A DNA stretch of 64,000 bases from CAVSUZ01 sp963795415 (lineage in GTDB: Bacteria; Pseudomonadota; Alphaproteobacteria; Acetobacterales; Acetobacteraceae), in contig CAWCHQ010000003.1 in assembly GCA_963795415.1 (NCBI GenBank), positions 1,550,001 to 1,614,000 of the forward strand. The letters are read 5' to 3'. Positions 63,742 through 64,000 of the stretch are shown here, one piece after another. The notes beneath the pieces were generated by a model. That model ran no database searches. It saw only the letters and a program-made list of their open reading frames with translations, and was not told where the DNA came from. The position numbers and the translations under genes were made by a program. Position 1 is the stretch's first letter. Every line of letters begins with the position of its first letter.

Positions 63742-64000
63742 CTAACCTCCGGTGCTGCCAAACCCCCCGGCCGCTCGGTGCGTGGTGGCCAACTCCTCCA
63801 CTTCCTGCCACCGGGCCCGGGTAACCGGCGCCAGCACCGCCTGGGCGACGCGCATACCGCGCTCCACCGTGAACGGCGCGTCGCCCGCATTGAGCAGAAT
63901 TATCTGGATTTCGCCGCGGTAGTCTTCGTCGATGGTACCGGGACTGTTCGGCAAAACGATCCCGTGCCGCAGCGCCAGCCCGGAGCGCGGACGGATCTGA
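63742..64000 (-). CDS. dut: Deoxyuridine 5'-triphosphate nucleotidohydrolase (5' part missing)
   Basis: 86 codons are visible; the gene continues beyond the right edge. RPRSGLALRHGIVLPNSPGTIDEDYRGEIQIILLNAGD contains motifs 2 and 3 of dUTPase (RPRSGLA; GTIDxDYRGE), and RGMRVAQAVLAPV plus GGFGSTGG the last motifs (the P-loop-like FGSTG tail). Breaks dUTP to dUMP and pyrophosphate. Confidence 0.96.
   Translation of the reverse strand, partial: QIRPRSGLALRHGIVLPNSPGTIDEDYRGEIQIILLNAGDAPFTVERGMRVAQAVLAPVTRARWQEVEELATTHRAAGGFGSTGG

Noticed and set aside
1..64000. CRISPR arrays, rRNA operons, integrases or plasmid replication genes
   Set aside because: None was seen on either strand; the only tandem repeats are those inside the histone-like gene.

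Overview
The window reads as a stretch of chromosome from a high-GC alphaproteobacterium, most likely a free-living heterotroph of the Rhodospirillales/Acetobacteraceae type. Support comes from the rnhB-ccrM pair (CcrM is the alphaproteobacterial GANTC methyltransferase), the rsmB-rpe-heparinase-like run with purH nearby, a rpmH-rnpA-yidD-yidC block, a lone EIIA-Ntr end, and many solute-binding ABC transporters. No integrase, transposase, CRISPR array or rRNA was found. One tRNA gene (Ser-UGA) is present.

Layout. 1-1.0 kb: end of a PtsN-like protein, tRNA-Ser, a PagL-like lipid A deacylase. 1.0-7.2 kb (minus): a six-gene run with a cyclic amidohydrolase, a small membrane-anchored protein, an N-carbamoyl-D-amino-acid hydrolase and a peptide-type ABC transporter that lacks its ATPases. 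7.3-10 kb: prpD-prpC. 10.4-13.7 kb: a histone H1-like protein, then otnC, otnK and a glycosyltransferase. 13.8-20.7 kb: htpG, a pRiA4b ORF-3-like protein, rpiB, a wrecked MFS gene, a luciferase-like oxidoreductase, and a lone receiver domain divergent from an ECF sigma factor. 20.7-31.4 kb: CaiB-type CoA transferase with an acyl-CoA dehydrogenase, a fused NitT/TauT-type permease with its ATPase, purH, thioesterase, SDR, amidase and a PanE-like reductase. 31.5-43.8 kb: housekeeping core (rsmB, rpe, heparinase-like, glycosyltransferase, galE, aminomutase-like, rnhB, ccrM, rpmH, rnpA, yidD, yidC). 43.8-54.2 kb: three uptake systems (polar amino acid, peptide-type SBP, ribose-type) around an enolase-superfamily enzyme and an amidohydrolase. 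54.3-64 kb: orphan adenine methylase, metC, sseA, alaX, Nudix hydrolase, XRE regulator, SDR, UgpB-like SBP, PPOX protein, a GH16-type glycanase and the end of dut.

A striking feature of the whole window is that at least nine genes, including the normally indispensable purH, are broken by single-base indels. Most sit at short G/C runs and are corrected by removing one base. This looks more like residual sequencing or assembly error than decay, except for the MFS gene (many shifts) and a phytanoyl-CoA dioxygenase remnant (missing its core), which look like real pseudogenes.

No clear undescribed defence or mobile system was seen. The best leads are the carbamoylase/cyclic amidase/ABC operon with its unknown small protein, the ribose-type ATPase with an extra C-terminal domain interrupted by an in-frame TAA, the twin hairpins before rpe, the receiver/ECF-sigma pair, and two SDR proteins lacking the usual YxxxK motif.
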